64,000 nucleotides of DNA from Amycolatopsis antarctica (lineage in GTDB: Bacteria > Actinomycetota > Actinomycetes > Mycobacteriales > Pseudonocardiaceae). Below the pieces are notes generated by a model that searched no databases, had not been told where the DNA came from, and saw only the letters and a program-made list of their open reading frames with translations. The stretch spans positions 124,001 through 188,000 of the forward strand of contig NZ_NKYE01000013.1 of assembly GCF_002262875.1 (NCBI RefSeq), given 5' to 3'. The translations under genes were made by a program, and so were the position numbers. The first letter of the stretch is position 1. The number at the start of each line of letters is the position of its first letter. Positions 32,003 to 40,420 of this stretch are shown in pieces.

Positions 32003-33523
32003 ATGGATTCCTTCTCCCTGTTGATGGACGGGTTCTCCACCGCACTCACCCCGTCGAACCTGCTCTTCGCCGCCGTCGGCGTCATCCTGGGTACCGCGAT
32101 CGGCGTCCTCCCGGGAATCGGGCCGGCGATGGCCGTCGCGCTCCTGCTGCCGGTGACCTACGGACTCGACCCCACCTCGGCGTTCATCATGTTCGCTGGC
32201 ATCTACTACGGCGGGATGTTCGGCGGCTCCACCACCTCGATCCTGCTCAACACTCCCGGTGAGAGCGCGGCGGTGGTCGCGGCGATCGACGGAAACCCCA
32301 TGGCGCGCAAAGGAAGGGGCTCGCAGGCACTGGCGGCCGCCGCTATCGGGCACTTCGTCGGCGGGCTGATCGGCACCATCGCGCTGGTCCTGCTCGCACC
32401 GACGGTCGCCTCCCTGGCCGTCGACATCGGCGCCCCGGACTACTTCGCGATCATGGTGCTGGCTTTCATCGCCGTCACCTCGGTGCTAGGCAGTTCCCGC
32501 ATCCGCGGGTTCGCGTCCCTGCTGATCGGTCTCACCATCGGCCTCATCGGGCTGGACGAGATGACCGGCCAGTCGCGGCTGACCTTCGGTTCGCTGCACC
32601 TGTCCGACGGCGTCGACGTGGTGATCGTGGCGGTCGGCCTGTTCGCGGTCGGTGAGTCGCTGTGGGTCGCCGCGCACCTGCGGCAGAAGCAGGCGAAGGC
32701 CATTCCGGTCGGCCGGGCCTGGCTGTCGAAGGACGACCTCAAACGCACGTGGAAGCCTTGGCTGCGGGGCCCGCTGATCGGTTTCCCGTTCGGGGCGATC
32801 CCCGCGGGCGGCGCCGAGATCCCGACGTTCCTGTCCTACGTCACCGAGAAGCGCCTGTCGAAGAAGCACAAGGACGAGTTCGGCAAGGGCGCCATCGAGG
32901 GTGTCGCCGGACCCGAGTCCACGGCCAGCGCCTCGGCCGCGGGAACCCTGGTGTCGATGCTGACGCTCGGCCTGCCCACCACCGCGGTCGCCGCGGTGAT
33001 GCTGGCCGCCTTCCAGCAGTACGGCATCCAGCCAGGACCGCTGCTGTTCGAACGCGAGTCGGAACTGGTGTGGGGACTGATCGCCAGCCTGTTCGTCGGC
33101 ACCGTCCTGCTGCTGGTGATCAACCTGCCGATGGCACCGGTCTGGTCGAAGCTGCTGCAGATCCCGCGGCCGTATCTCTACGCGGGCATCCTGTTCTTCG
33201 CCAGCGTCGGCGCGTACGCCGTCGGCGGCGAGGTGCTGGACCTGTTGCTGCTGTTCGTCATCGGCCTGATCGGTTTCGCCATGCGCCGCTACGGTCTGCC
33301 GGTGCTGCCGGCGATCATCGGCGTGATCCTCGGACCGGCCGCCGAACAGCAGATGCGCCGGGCACTGCAACTCTCCGACGGTGACCTGAGCGGACTGGTC
33401 AACTCGCCGATGGCGATCGTCGTGTACGTGATCATCGCGATCCTGCTGGCCTGGCCGCTCCTGCGGAAGGTCATCGGACCGCGCAAGCCGGCGTCCCCTG
33501 AGCACGAACGGATCGACGCCTGA
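32003..33523 (+). CDS. tctA: Tripartite tricarboxylate transporter large permease TctA
   Basis: This 506-residue permease has about twelve hydrophobic segments and the TctA signatures GTAIGVLPGIGPAMAVALLLP and YYGGMFGGSTTSILLNTPG near the N-terminus. A repeated glycine-rich loop lies in the second half (GPESTASASAAGTLVSMLTL). It transports carboxylates with TctB after delivery by TctC. It ends in a terminator. Confidence 0.95.
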   Translation: MDSFSLLMDGFSTALTPSNLLFAAVGVILGTAIGVLPGIGPAMAVALLLPVTYGLDPTSAFIMFAGIYYGGMFGGSTTSILLNTPGESAAVVAAIDGNPMARKGRGSQALAAAAIGHFVGGLIGTIALVLLAPTVASLAVDIGAPDYFAIMVLAFIAVTSVLGSSRIRGFASLLIGLTIGLIGLDEMTGQSRLTFGSLHLSDGVDVVIVAVGLFAVGESLWVAAHLRQKQAKAIPVGRAWLSKDDLKRTWKPWLRGPLIGFPFGAIPAGGAEIPTFLSYVTEKRLSKKHKDEFGKGAIEGVAGPESTASASAAGTLVSMLTLGLPTTAVAAVMLAAFQQYGIQPGPLLFERESELVWGLIASLFVGTVLLLVINLPMAPVWSKLLQIPRPYLYAGILFFASVGAYAVGGEVLDLLLLFVIGLIGFAMRRYGLPVLPAIIGVILGPAAEQQMRRALQLSDGDLSGLVNSPMAIVVYVIIAILLAWPLLRKVIGPRKPASPEHERIDA

Positions 33524-33527
33524 GGTC

Positions 33528-33569
33528 CCGGCCGGACGGTGTGGTTCCCCCGCAGCGCCGTCCGGCCGG
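33528..33569 (+). terminator. Terminator of the tctCBA operon
   Basis: A perfect 12-bp stem (33528-33539 with 33558-33569) lies 5 nt after the tctA stop. Confidence 0.75.
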
Positions 33570-33630
33570 CCCCTTTCCGCACCGGCGGATCGGTGCCACA
33601 ATCGCGGGATGACGACAGCCGCAAGGAGCC

Positions 33631-34047
33631 GTGGCGCGTAAGCCACCCGCCCGGGTTCGGGCCGAACTGTCACGACGACCACACCCCGGCGAACCGCGAC
33701 AGCCTCCGGTAGTACCGGGCGTCTCCGCGGCGGCGCAGCGGTACATCGCCCGGTACGAGAACCGGCCCGGCGAGCTCGCCATGGCGGTGGCCCGCTGGTC
33801 CCGCGCGGTTCATGGTCCTGATCCCGGTCTGCCCGTGAGCACCACGGCCCTGTGCCCGTGCTGCACCGGCCACGAGGCCCGCAAGCTCCTCGAAGACGCG
33901 GTGCACGCGTTGCCCGCGCGCGGCGCGCGGGAACTCGCGGCCGTCGTACGCGGGCTGGACGCCGTCTACCTGGACCACGCACCGTTCGACCCGGTCGCGT
34001 TCGGCGGAACTCGCTGGTGGGAGGGACTCCGCTGGCGCAGCAGGTGA
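33631..34047 (+). CDS. Hypothetical protein with CPCC motif
   Basis: This 138-residue protein starts at a GTG with AAGGAG upstream. A single CPCC cluster (TTALCPCCTGHEARKLLEDA) is followed by a helical part and a conserved-looking end (GTRWWEGLRW). The lone cysteine cluster is too short for a full zinc ribbon. I recognise no family. Confidence 0.62.
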   Translation: MARKPPARVRAELSRRPHPGEPRQPPVVPGVSAAAQRYIARYENRPGELAMAVARWSRAVHGPDPGLPVSTTALCPCCTGHEARKLLEDAVHALPARGARELAAVVRGLDAVYLDHAPFDPVAFGGTRWWEGLRWRSR

Positions 34048-34069
34048 CGCGGGCCGGACAGACGCGGTG

Positions 34070-34960
34070 TCACGGCCGGGCGAGCTGGAAGGCCTCGTCC
34101 AGCACTCGTTGCAGTTCGACGCCGCGGTGCACGTCCAGCGGGTGGGTACGGGTGTCGCTGGCGACCAGTGCGGCGAAGTCGTCGAGCATGGCGGTGTAGG
34201 AGTCGGTGGCGTTGCCCGGCCGGCGTTCCATCGCCCGGTAGCCGTGTTCGCCGTAGACCCGGAACGCGATGAGGCTGGGTTCCACCGGAGTGCGCAGGGA
34301 GAGCGTCGCGTCGCTGGTCGCCCCGGTCTCGTGCGCCAGCATCAGGTGCCACAGGTCGTCCGCCGTGCGATGCGCGGCCAGCACCCGTTCGACCCGGCCC
34401 AGCGCGGCCTCGAGCAGGTCGATCGCGTGCGGGCCGACGTCGGCGAGCGCACCGTCGGCGTGCCGCCAGGCCGAATCGCTGTACTTCTCGTTCAGCAGCG
34501 CGCCGGAAACCCAGTGCGCGCTGCCGCCCGTCCACCCGCCGGCCTGTGCCAGGTTCGCCAGCCAGTCCTGCGTCTCGGTCGCGTAGCGCAGCGTCAGCAT
34601 CACCAGGGACGCGACTCCCGCCTCCTCGACGGCCTCGGCCACGCGGCGCGCTCCCGCCAGGTCCGCCGCGATCGGCTTCTCCAGGATCACGTGCCTGCCG
34701 GCCTTCGCGGCGCGCACGGCGAGTTCGGCCTGCACGGCGGGCGGCACGGCGAACGCGACCGCGTCGACCTCGGCGATCAGCGCGTCGACGTCGGTGTACG
34801 CGGTCGCGCCGTGCGCCTCGGCGAGTTCCCGGCCGGGCTCGGGCCTGCGCGTCCAGACGGCGGAGAGCACCGTGCCGGGATGGTCGGCGAGCCCGGGAGC
34901 GTGTACTTCCGCCGCCCAGGGGCCCGCGCCGACGAGACCTACTCGAAGCTGTTCGTCCAC
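34070..34960 (-). CDS. Gfo/Idh/MocA-family oxidoreductase
   Basis: This 296-residue NAD(P)-dependent oxidoreductase has a Rossmann motif near residue 10 (VGLVGAGPWAAEVHAPGL), VAFAVPP, and the EKP motif with catalytic Lys (HVILEKPIAADLAGA). The C-terminal half is the substrate domain (DVGPHAIDLLEA). The substrate, probably a sugar or cyclitol, is unknown. The GTG at 34960 has no ribosome-binding site but a TAGGCT 7 nt upstream, suggesting a leaderless message. Confidence 0.9.
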   Translation of the reverse strand: MDEQLRVGLVGAGPWAAEVHAPGLADHPGTVLSAVWTRRPEPGRELAEAHGATAYTDVDALIAEVDAVAFAVPPAVQAELAVRAAKAGRHVILEKPIAADLAGARRVAEAVEEAGVASLVMLTLRYATETQDWLANLAQAGGWTGGSAHWVSGALLNEKYSDSAWRHADGALADVGPHAIDLLEAALGRVERVLAAHRTADDLWHLMLAHETGATSDATLSLRTPVEPSLIAFRVYGEHGYRAMERRPGNATDSYTAMLDDFAALVASDTRTHPLDVHRGVELQRVLDEAFQLARP

Positions 34961-34967
34961 GGCCGCG

Positions 34968-34973
34968 AGCCTA
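34968..34973 (-). promoter_or_regulatory. -10 element of the leaderless oxidoreductase gene (TAGGCT)
   Basis: On the minus strand TAGGCT ends 7 nt before the GTG at 34960. Confidence 0.5.
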
Positions 34974-35133
34974 GGGCAGAGCCGCGGCGAGGGCCGGACG
35001 GTGGCGTTCGGTGGCCGGCCGCGGACGCTCTTCTGCCGGACGGCCCGGCAGGTCCAAACCGTCCGTGTGGCCCTGAGCGATCGGATACCCTCGATCTCGT
35101 GACCGGTGGAGCACGAATCTGAGGAGCGGGCAG

Positions 35134-35551
35134 GTGGGAACACAGGACGCATGGCTCGGTACCGCCGACAAGGTGCGGCAGGTCTACGGTGGTACCGCTC
35201 TCGGGGCCGGTGTCGCCGCGGCGGCCGGTACGGGTGGGGGTTACGAGTTCGAACCGGAGGAGATCGACGGCGTCATCGGCCAGTGAGAATCCCTCCGCGA
35301 CGAGTTCTTGGCGGACCAGAGCCTGATTGATGAGGCCACGCGGGCGATCACGCCGCCTGCGGCCGATGAGCCGAGGCTTCGTGGATTCTGTCACGAAAGG
35401 CCTCGCCTCCCTGCAGGCTTCCAACTCGTCTATGATTGCGTATGTGGATGACTATTTGGCAAAGCTTCGTGAGGCGAAAGCTGGCGTCGAAGCCGCCGAA
35501 GAGTCATCCGTGGACTCTGTAGGAACATTTCTTGAGGCTGACAAGTCGTGA
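35134..35551 (+). pseudogene. Degraded ESX/WXG-like small secreted protein gene
   Basis: GTG at 35134 with GAGGAG upstream opens a protein that reads TGGGYEFEPEEIDGVIGQ and hits TGA at 35284. The same frame continues as ESLRDEFLADQSLIDEA, so the stop is probably a changed Trp codon. Near 35365-35370 the frame shifts, and GFVDSVTKGLASLQASN continues in the +1 frame to 35551. Its stop overlaps the next gene by 4 nt. The repaired product, about 138 residues, resembles the ESX-like small proteins paired with DUF3558 lipoproteins in Pseudonocardiaceae. Two lesions argue for real decay. Confidence 0.8.
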
Positions 35552-36177
35552 GAGAAGAATCCTCCAAGTATCGGCTTGCGGTCTCGGTTCTCGCGCCGCT
35601 GGCAATAGTGCTCAACTCTTGTGGTGGCACCGAGGAAGGGGTCGCCCAACCTGAGTCTTCGGTGTCATCCGTCGAGACGGCACCTCGGGTTTCGATACCG
35701 CTGGACGCTTCTCCGTATGAAGAACGGCCTTGCTCCCTTGTGTCGCAGCAAGTCATGAGTCAGTTCGGCTACACGGAGCCAGGTGAGAACTCCACCGAGA
35801 AAACCGAAGGAAAAGCCAAACTTGCTGGACCTGTTTGTAATTTCAAGTCGCCGATAAAAGGTGGCTCTTCTACTATTATTATAGAAACTGAGAACAGAAA
35901 GCGTGGAACCGGCGGTCTTTCAGGTGTATACGCCGCATTTGAGGCAGGGCGTTTCGCGTATCTGGAGGCGGCGACAGTCGAGGATTATCCGGCAGTATTT
36001 TCTGACGTGACGGACGTTCGCGAAATAGGTAAGTACTCGCTGGCGGTCGGGGTTGCTGATGACCTGACGTTCTCCGTCAGCGTCGGTCCCTACGGGCAGG
36101 GGAAGCGGGACGAGGCCAGGGAGGCGGCCGAAGGAATCGCCTCCGCTGCCGTACGAACCTTGCAGGAAGGTTCCTGA
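35548..36177 (+). CDS. DUF3558 lipoprotein
   Basis: This 209-residue protein has a lipoprotein signal (lipobox LNSC, Cys near residue 25) and the DUF3558 pattern: PCSLVSQQVMSQFG, then a second Cys in GPVCNF, and a C-terminal helix (KRDEAREAAEGIASAAV). It is anchored outside the membrane; the role is unknown. The gene is clearly richer in A+T than its surroundings (for example 35810-35910). It is coupled by GTGA to the degraded ESX-like gene, implying they arrived or evolved together. Confidence 0.88.
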   Translation: MREESSKYRLAVSVLAPLAIVLNSCGGTEEGVAQPESSVSSVETAPRVSIPLDASPYEERPCSLVSQQVMSQFGYTEPGENSTEKTEGKAKLAGPVCNFKSPIKGGSSTIIIETENRKRGTGGLSGVYAAFEAGRFAYLEAATVEDYPAVFSDVTDVREIGKYSLAVGVADDLTFSVSVGPYGQGKRDEAREAAEGIASAAVRTLQEGS

Positions 36178-36300
36178 GACGGAGTGGCCGCCCGGTGCGG
36201 ACCTTCCGCAAGAGGCCGACGCGCCCGAGGTGTCGAACCCGGCACCTCCGGCGCATCGCCTCTTCCTTGTCTGGTGTGGGTCGCCGCAGCCGTCCGGCGG

Positions 36301-37161
36301 TCAGCCGTAGGAGTAGAAACCGCGTCCGGTCTTCTTGCCGAGTAGCCCGGCGTCGACCATGCGCAGCAGCAACGGCGGCGCGGAGTACAGCGGCTCCTTG
36401 AACTCGGCGTACATCGAGTCGGCGATGGCCTTGATCGTGTCCAGGCCGATCAGGTCGGACAGTCGCAGCGGACCCATCGGGTGCGCCGTGCCCAGTTCCA
36501 TTCCGCGATCGATGTCCTCCGCCGAGGCGAAGCCGGACTCGATCATCCGGATCGCCGAGAGCAGGTACGGCACCAGCAGCGAGTTGACGATGAACCCCGC
36601 CCGGTCTTGGGAACGGATCACGGTCTTGCCGAGCGCCTCGGTGACGTGCGCGTCGGCGCGGGCGATCGTCTCCTCGCCGGTCAGCAGCGAGGGCACCAGC
36701 TCGACCAGCGGCAGCACCGGCACCGGGTTGAAGAAGTGGATGCCGACGACCTGCTGCGGCCGGCCGGTCGCCATGCCGAGCTTCATGATTGGGATGGAGG
36801 AGGTGTTCGAGGCGAAGATCGCGTCCTCGGTCTCGACGATCTTGTCGATCTTCCGGAAGACCTCCACCTTCTCGGCCTCGCGCTCGACGACGGCCTCGAT
36901 GACCAGGTCGCGATCGGCGAAGGCGTCGAGATCGGTGGTGAAGTGCAGCCTGCTCAGTGAGGCCTCGGCGTCGGACTCGGAGAGCTTGCCGCTCTGCACA
37001 CCGCGCCGCAGCGACTTCTCGATCCGGGCCCGGCCCGCGTCCAGCGCGGGCTGGGTCACCTCGGCGACCGTCACGTCCTGGCCTGACCGTGCGTGTACCT
37101 CGGCGATACCGGAGCCCATCAGCCCCGCACCGATGACACCGACCCGTCGGATCTCCGTCAC
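36301..37161 (-). CDS. 3-hydroxybutyryl-CoA dehydrogenase
   Basis: This 286-residue NAD-dependent dehydrogenase of the HAD/FadB2 type has a Rossmann motif (VGVIGAGLMGSGIAEV) and a catalytic segment with His and Glu (GIHFFNPVPVLPLVELV, near residue 140). The C-terminal helical domain contains DRAGFIVNSLLVPYL and ends KTGRGFYSYG. It interconverts acetoacetyl-CoA and 3-hydroxybutyryl-CoA in fatty-acid or storage-polymer metabolism. GTG start with GGGAG upstream; stands alone. Confidence 0.94.
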   Translation of the reverse strand: MTEIRRVGVIGAGLMGSGIAEVHARSGQDVTVAEVTQPALDAGRARIEKSLRRGVQSGKLSESDAEASLSRLHFTTDLDAFADRDLVIEAVVEREAEKVEVFRKIDKIVETEDAIFASNTSSIPIMKLGMATGRPQQVVGIHFFNPVPVLPLVELVPSLLTGEETIARADAHVTEALGKTVIRSQDRAGFIVNSLLVPYLLSAIRMIESGFASAEDIDRGMELGTAHPMGPLRLSDLIGLDTIKAIADSMYAEFKEPLYSAPPLLLRMVDAGLLGKKTGRGFYSYG

Positions 37162-37320
37162 CTGATACTCCCGTCGTGTGCGCGTTGCCGCCGTGCGTGA
37201 TTACTAGGTTGCCCTACTAAATCAGGCATGGCGGGGTACGGCCCAGTGCTCCGAGGTGTGACGACCACCTCGACGGGATCGCGCGGCGGAATCGGCGCGG
37301 CGGGGGCGACAGAAACGAGC

Positions 37321-37377
37321 GCGCGAGATTTGAGGGTGGGTCCGGAATGATCCGGTGCCCACCCTCACGTCTCGCGC
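37321..37377 (-). terminator. Two-part hairpin terminator after the DUF3073 gene
   Basis: Outer arms of 8 bp (37321-37328 with 37370-37377) and inner arms of 10 bp (37331-37340 with 37358-37367) form one long stem with a small internal loop, just past the DUF3073 stop. Confidence 0.78.
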
Positions 37378-37381
37378 ATGC

Positions 37382-37570
37382 TCAACGGCGGTACTCGTCG
37401 TACCCGTCTTCGTACGGATCCTCGGTGTACCGCTTGGTGTCCTCATGCCCGTCGTCAGAGGAACTACTGGACAGCTCGCGCTGCAAAGCATCGAAGTCGG
37501 TTTCGTGAGAGCTGTACTTGAGCTCCCGTGCCACCTTCGTCTGCTTGGCCTTGGCTCGGCCGCGCCCCAT
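37382..37570 (-). CDS. DUF3073 protein
   Basis: This 62-residue highly charged protein has the family's N-terminal signature (MGRGRAKAKQTKVARELKY) and an acidic, Tyr-rich end (DPYEDGYDEYRR). DUF3073 proteins are conserved across actinobacteria and have no assigned role; the gene often lies near purM. The ATG at 37570 has GAGGGGG upstream. Confidence 0.9.
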   Translation of the reverse strand: MGRGRAKAKQTKVARELKYSSHETDFDALQRELSSSSSDDGHEDTKRYTEDPYEDGYDEYRR

Positions 37571-37779
37571 GGCTCGACCCCCTCGTACAGGGGCGGGGCG
37601 GCCGGGGGAAACGGCGGCCCCGCATCGTCTCGACAACTATTTCCTGTGCACACAGTACCGTGTCCGAGGGTACGAACGCGACGCGGCACGGTGTGCGTGC
37701 CGCGACACCCGTGGCGGCTTCGGCGGGGGTATGTGCGGCCGGTGCGCGGCCACGCCGGGCGACGTGCCACGATTCACTC

Positions 37780-38688
37780 GTGCTCCGTCCGTTCGTGGCC
37801 TATCTGCGGGTGTACGAACCCCTGTCGGCCTTCGGGGATCCGCCACCCGCCGCCCTGCTCAGCGCCGTCGAGGCGGCGAAACTGACGCGCGCCTCCGTCG
37901 GCGAGCGCGAACAGAAGATGTGGCTCAAGTCACAGGTCGCGGCGCCGGTCCGGCTGCTGCCCGCCGAGCTCGCCGACGGCCGCGCCGCGCCCAGCACCGA
38001 GACCGACGTACTGGTCCTCGATCCGTCCGAGGTACCGGGCTCCGCCGAGGCCGAACTGGGGTCCGAGCCGCTCGTCTGCCCGCTCGAACTGCGCGCCCGG
38101 TCGGCCGCCGCGCTCGTCAGTTTCCTCAGTGACGCGCACCCCGCGCTGAAGGCGTCCGTACTCATCTCTGGCGGCGTCTCCGACGACGCCGTCCGGTCCA
38201 GGACCACGGCCGCGCTCGGCGACCTGCGGACCGCCGCCATGCACGTGCTGTCCACGACGTGGACGGTGCCGTTGCCGTGGTTCGCGCTGGTCGATCCGGA
38301 GCAGCGCAGGCTGGTGCTCGGCTCCGGTCAGTACGACCCCGCGCGCGAACTGTCCTGGCGGGTGGCCATGCCGGACGCGCGCGAGCGGGCACTGGAGGCG
38401 CAAATGCTCGTGGAGGGGACGTTCGGCGAGGACGCCGGGCCCGCGCGCATCCTCGCCGAGACCGCGCACTGGCTGGACAACTTCCACCCCGCCTCCGCCG
38501 TCGAACTCGACTACGGCGGCATCGTGCAGCTCATCGCCGACCCGATCCTGGAGTCGGACAGCTCGGCGGAGGAGGTGCACCGGATGGTCGACGCGCTGCG
38601 TACCGGATCGCCGGAGGATCTGGCCGAGCTGTTCGAGGACCTGCGCGGCTACTGGGCCGAACTCGCCGCCCGCGAACGCTTCAACTGA
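37780..38688 (+). CDS. Conserved actinobacterial hypothetical protein
   Basis: This 302-residue soluble protein starts LRPFVAYLRVYEPLSAFG and contains a basic-aromatic stretch (TTWTVPLPWFALVDPEQR) and a C-terminal helical region (EVHRMVDALRTGSPEDLAELFEDL). It appears to belong to a family conserved in related genera without a known function. The GTG at 37780 is chosen because similarity-like composition begins there. It converges on the asparaginase gene with a 13-bp gap. Confidence 0.72.
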   Translation: MLRPFVAYLRVYEPLSAFGDPPPAALLSAVEAAKLTRASVGEREQKMWLKSQVAAPVRLLPAELADGRAAPSTETDVLVLDPSEVPGSAEAELGSEPLVCPLELRARSAAALVSFLSDAHPALKASVLISGGVSDDAVRSRTTAALGDLRTAAMHVLSTTWTVPLPWFALVDPEQRRLVLGSGQYDPARELSWRVAMPDARERALEAQMLVEGTFGEDAGPARILAETAHWLDNFHPASAVELDYGGIVQLIADPILESDSSAEEVHRMVDALRTGSPEDLAELFEDLRGYWAELAARERFN

Positions 38689-38701
38689 CCGGGCCGGGCC
38701 C

Positions 38702-39733
38702 TCAGCCCACCGGCTGGGCTCCGAGGCCGTCGAACAGTCCGGCGGGGACGCGGAGCTCGCCCACCTGACCGCCCGCGCCGACGATCTCGCCCGCCCCGCT
38801 GCCCAGCCCGTCCAGAGTGGACTCCGCTGCGGGTGTGGCCGCTTCGACGCCGAGCGCTCGCAGTACGGCCACCAGCACGGGATTGCGCGCGCGGGCCCCA
38901 CCGTCGTCGACCTTCAGCGCCACCGCCGTGCCGTCCGGCAGGGCCATCGCGTGCACGGCCTCGGCGCCGCCCTTGATCAGCAGGCCCTCGACGGCCAGCA
39001 TCAGCAGCGTGTCCTCCCGGCCGGTGCCGCCGACCAGCCACGGGTGTGCCCGCATGGCGTCGGCGATCCGGCGGCGATCCGAACCCGGCTCCGCCGTGAC
39101 CAGCCTGCCGAACGCGCGCGCCAGGCCGGTCAGCGAGAACGCGAACAGCGGCGCGCCGCAGCCGTCGACACCGGTCGCGGCGATCGGCTCCCCGGTCAGG
39201 TCCGCCACCGTCCCGGCGATCACCTGCTGAAGTTTGTGCCCGGACTCCGCGTATCCCGCGACGGGCCAGTCGAGCTGGGCGCAGGTCGCCGCCATCGCCG
39301 CGTGCTTGCCGGAGCAGTTCATCGCCGCTCGCCTGCGGTCGCCACCCGCCCGGACGACCTCGTGCCGCGCGGACTCCAGCAGTGGGAAGTCCGGCGGGCA
39401 GGACAGCGCCGACTCGTCCAGCCCGGCCCGCTCCAGCATGGCGATGGTGCGGGCGACATGACCGGGCTCGCCGTTGTGCGAGGCGCAGGCGTGGGCCAGG
39501 TCGGCCTCGCCGATCTCCAGGCCCGCGTGCAGCATGCCGAGTGCCTGGAACGGCTTGTTCGACGAGCGCGGGAACATCGGCGCGGCGACCTCGCCGATGG
39601 CGAAACGCACGGAACCGTCCGGATCGGTGATCACGACCGAACCGCGATGCACGCTTTCGACGAATCCGGAACGGACCGCCTCGACGAGGACGGGGTTGCT
39701 GTGCTGGTCGTGTTCGCGCGCAAGCTCGGTCAC
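38702..39733 (-). CDS. L-asparaginase II family protein
   Basis: This 343-residue protein is of the asparaginase II family (Rhizobium type, structurally unlike the bacterial type I enzyme). Landmarks are HRGSVVITDPDGSV, PRSSNKPFQALGML, NCSGKHAAMAATCAQLDW and GVDGCGAPLFAFSLTGLARAF, the latter two holding cysteines thought to be important. It hydrolyses asparagine to aspartate and ammonia. The GTG start overlaps the rsiG stop by 4 nt, so the two are one transcript. Confidence 0.9.
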   Translation of the reverse strand: MTELAREHDQHSNPVLVEAVRSGFVESVHRGSVVITDPDGSVRFAIGEVAAPMFPRSSNKPFQALGMLHAGLEIGEADLAHACASHNGEPGHVARTIAMLERAGLDESALSCPPDFPLLESARHEVVRAGGDRRRAAMNCSGKHAAMAATCAQLDWPVAGYAESGHKLQQVIAGTVADLTGEPIAATGVDGCGAPLFAFSLTGLARAFGRLVTAEPGSDRRRIADAMRAHPWLVGGTGREDTLLMLAVEGLLIKGGAEAVHAMALPDGTAVALKVDDGGARARNPVLVAVLRALGVEAATPAAESTLDGLGSGAGEIVGAGGQVGELRVPAGLFDGLGAQPVG

Positions 39734-40311
39734 TCGGTGCGTTCGTCCTTCCCGGGGCGGCCGCGTTCACGGCTGATCAGCTCGTCCACCGAGGCCATGC
39801 CGGTGGCGTAGCGCCCGGCGATCTCGGCGTTGAGGGTGTCCACGACATCCTGCACCTCGCGCCTGCGCTGCGACACGGAGGCCTCCTGTTCCCGGTACGT
39901 GCCGAGCGTCCCGACCAGCTTGTCGTCGGAGAGCGCGCTCACGTCGGAGAGGTCGGAGTCGCCGACCAGCGCCTCCGCCTGCCTGCGGTGCTCGCCCGCG
40001 CGGGACGGCTCCAGCGGCTGATGCCTGCCCGAGCCCGTGGCGGGGCCGAGTGCGTTGTCGGCGAGGATCGAGGCGAGCCGGTCGACGACGCTGCCCGTGC
40101 CGCCGGAGCTGCGCAGGGTCTGCTCGGCCAGCACGATGTCGATCCGGACGTGCAGCAGCCTGCGCAGGTAGGAGAGGTCGGTCTCTTCCTGGGCGGCCTC
40201 GTTGCGGCGGTCGCGCAGGTCGGCGAGGGGCAGGTCGCCGAGCGCGCGTACGTAGTCCTCGGCCAGTACCCGGTCGATCCGGCGACGGCCGCCGGGTCGG
40301 ACTTCGATCAC
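39730..40311 (-). CDS. rsiG: RsiG-like c-di-GMP-binding anti-sigma factor
   Basis: This 193-residue helical protein resembles RsiG, which in Streptomyces binds cyclic di-GMP and holds the sporulation sigma factor WhiG inactive. The ligand motif E(x3)S(x2)R(x3)Q(x3)D is complete in the second helix (E143, S147, R150, Q154, D158). In the first helix it reads E43, S47, R50, H54, D58, with His for Gln. The N-terminal RRIDRVLAEDYV and ETDLSYLRRLL segments also fit the family. No whiG is in the window. Confidence 0.85.
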   Translation of the reverse strand: MIEVRPGGRRRIDRVLAEDYVRALGDLPLADLRDRRNEAAQEETDLSYLRRLLHVRIDIVLAEQTLRSSGGTGSVVDRLASILADNALGPATGSGRHQPLEPSRAGEHRRQAEALVGDSDLSDVSALSDDKLVGTLGTYREQEASVSQRRREVQDVVDTLNAEIAGRYATGMASVDELISRERGRPGKDERTE

Positions 40312-40420
40312 GCGATCATCCTGCTCTACCTAGTTCTCACACGGCCAAGGTGTCCGCCACAGCGGATCGCCGCATTCTTCACCTTTCCTACTCGCGCGTA
40401 CAGAGCGCTTCACCAGGTGT

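Noticed and set aside
36225..36265. tRNA-like T-arm (GTCGAACCCGGCAC)
   Set aside because: No acceptor, D or anticodon arms could be paired around it.
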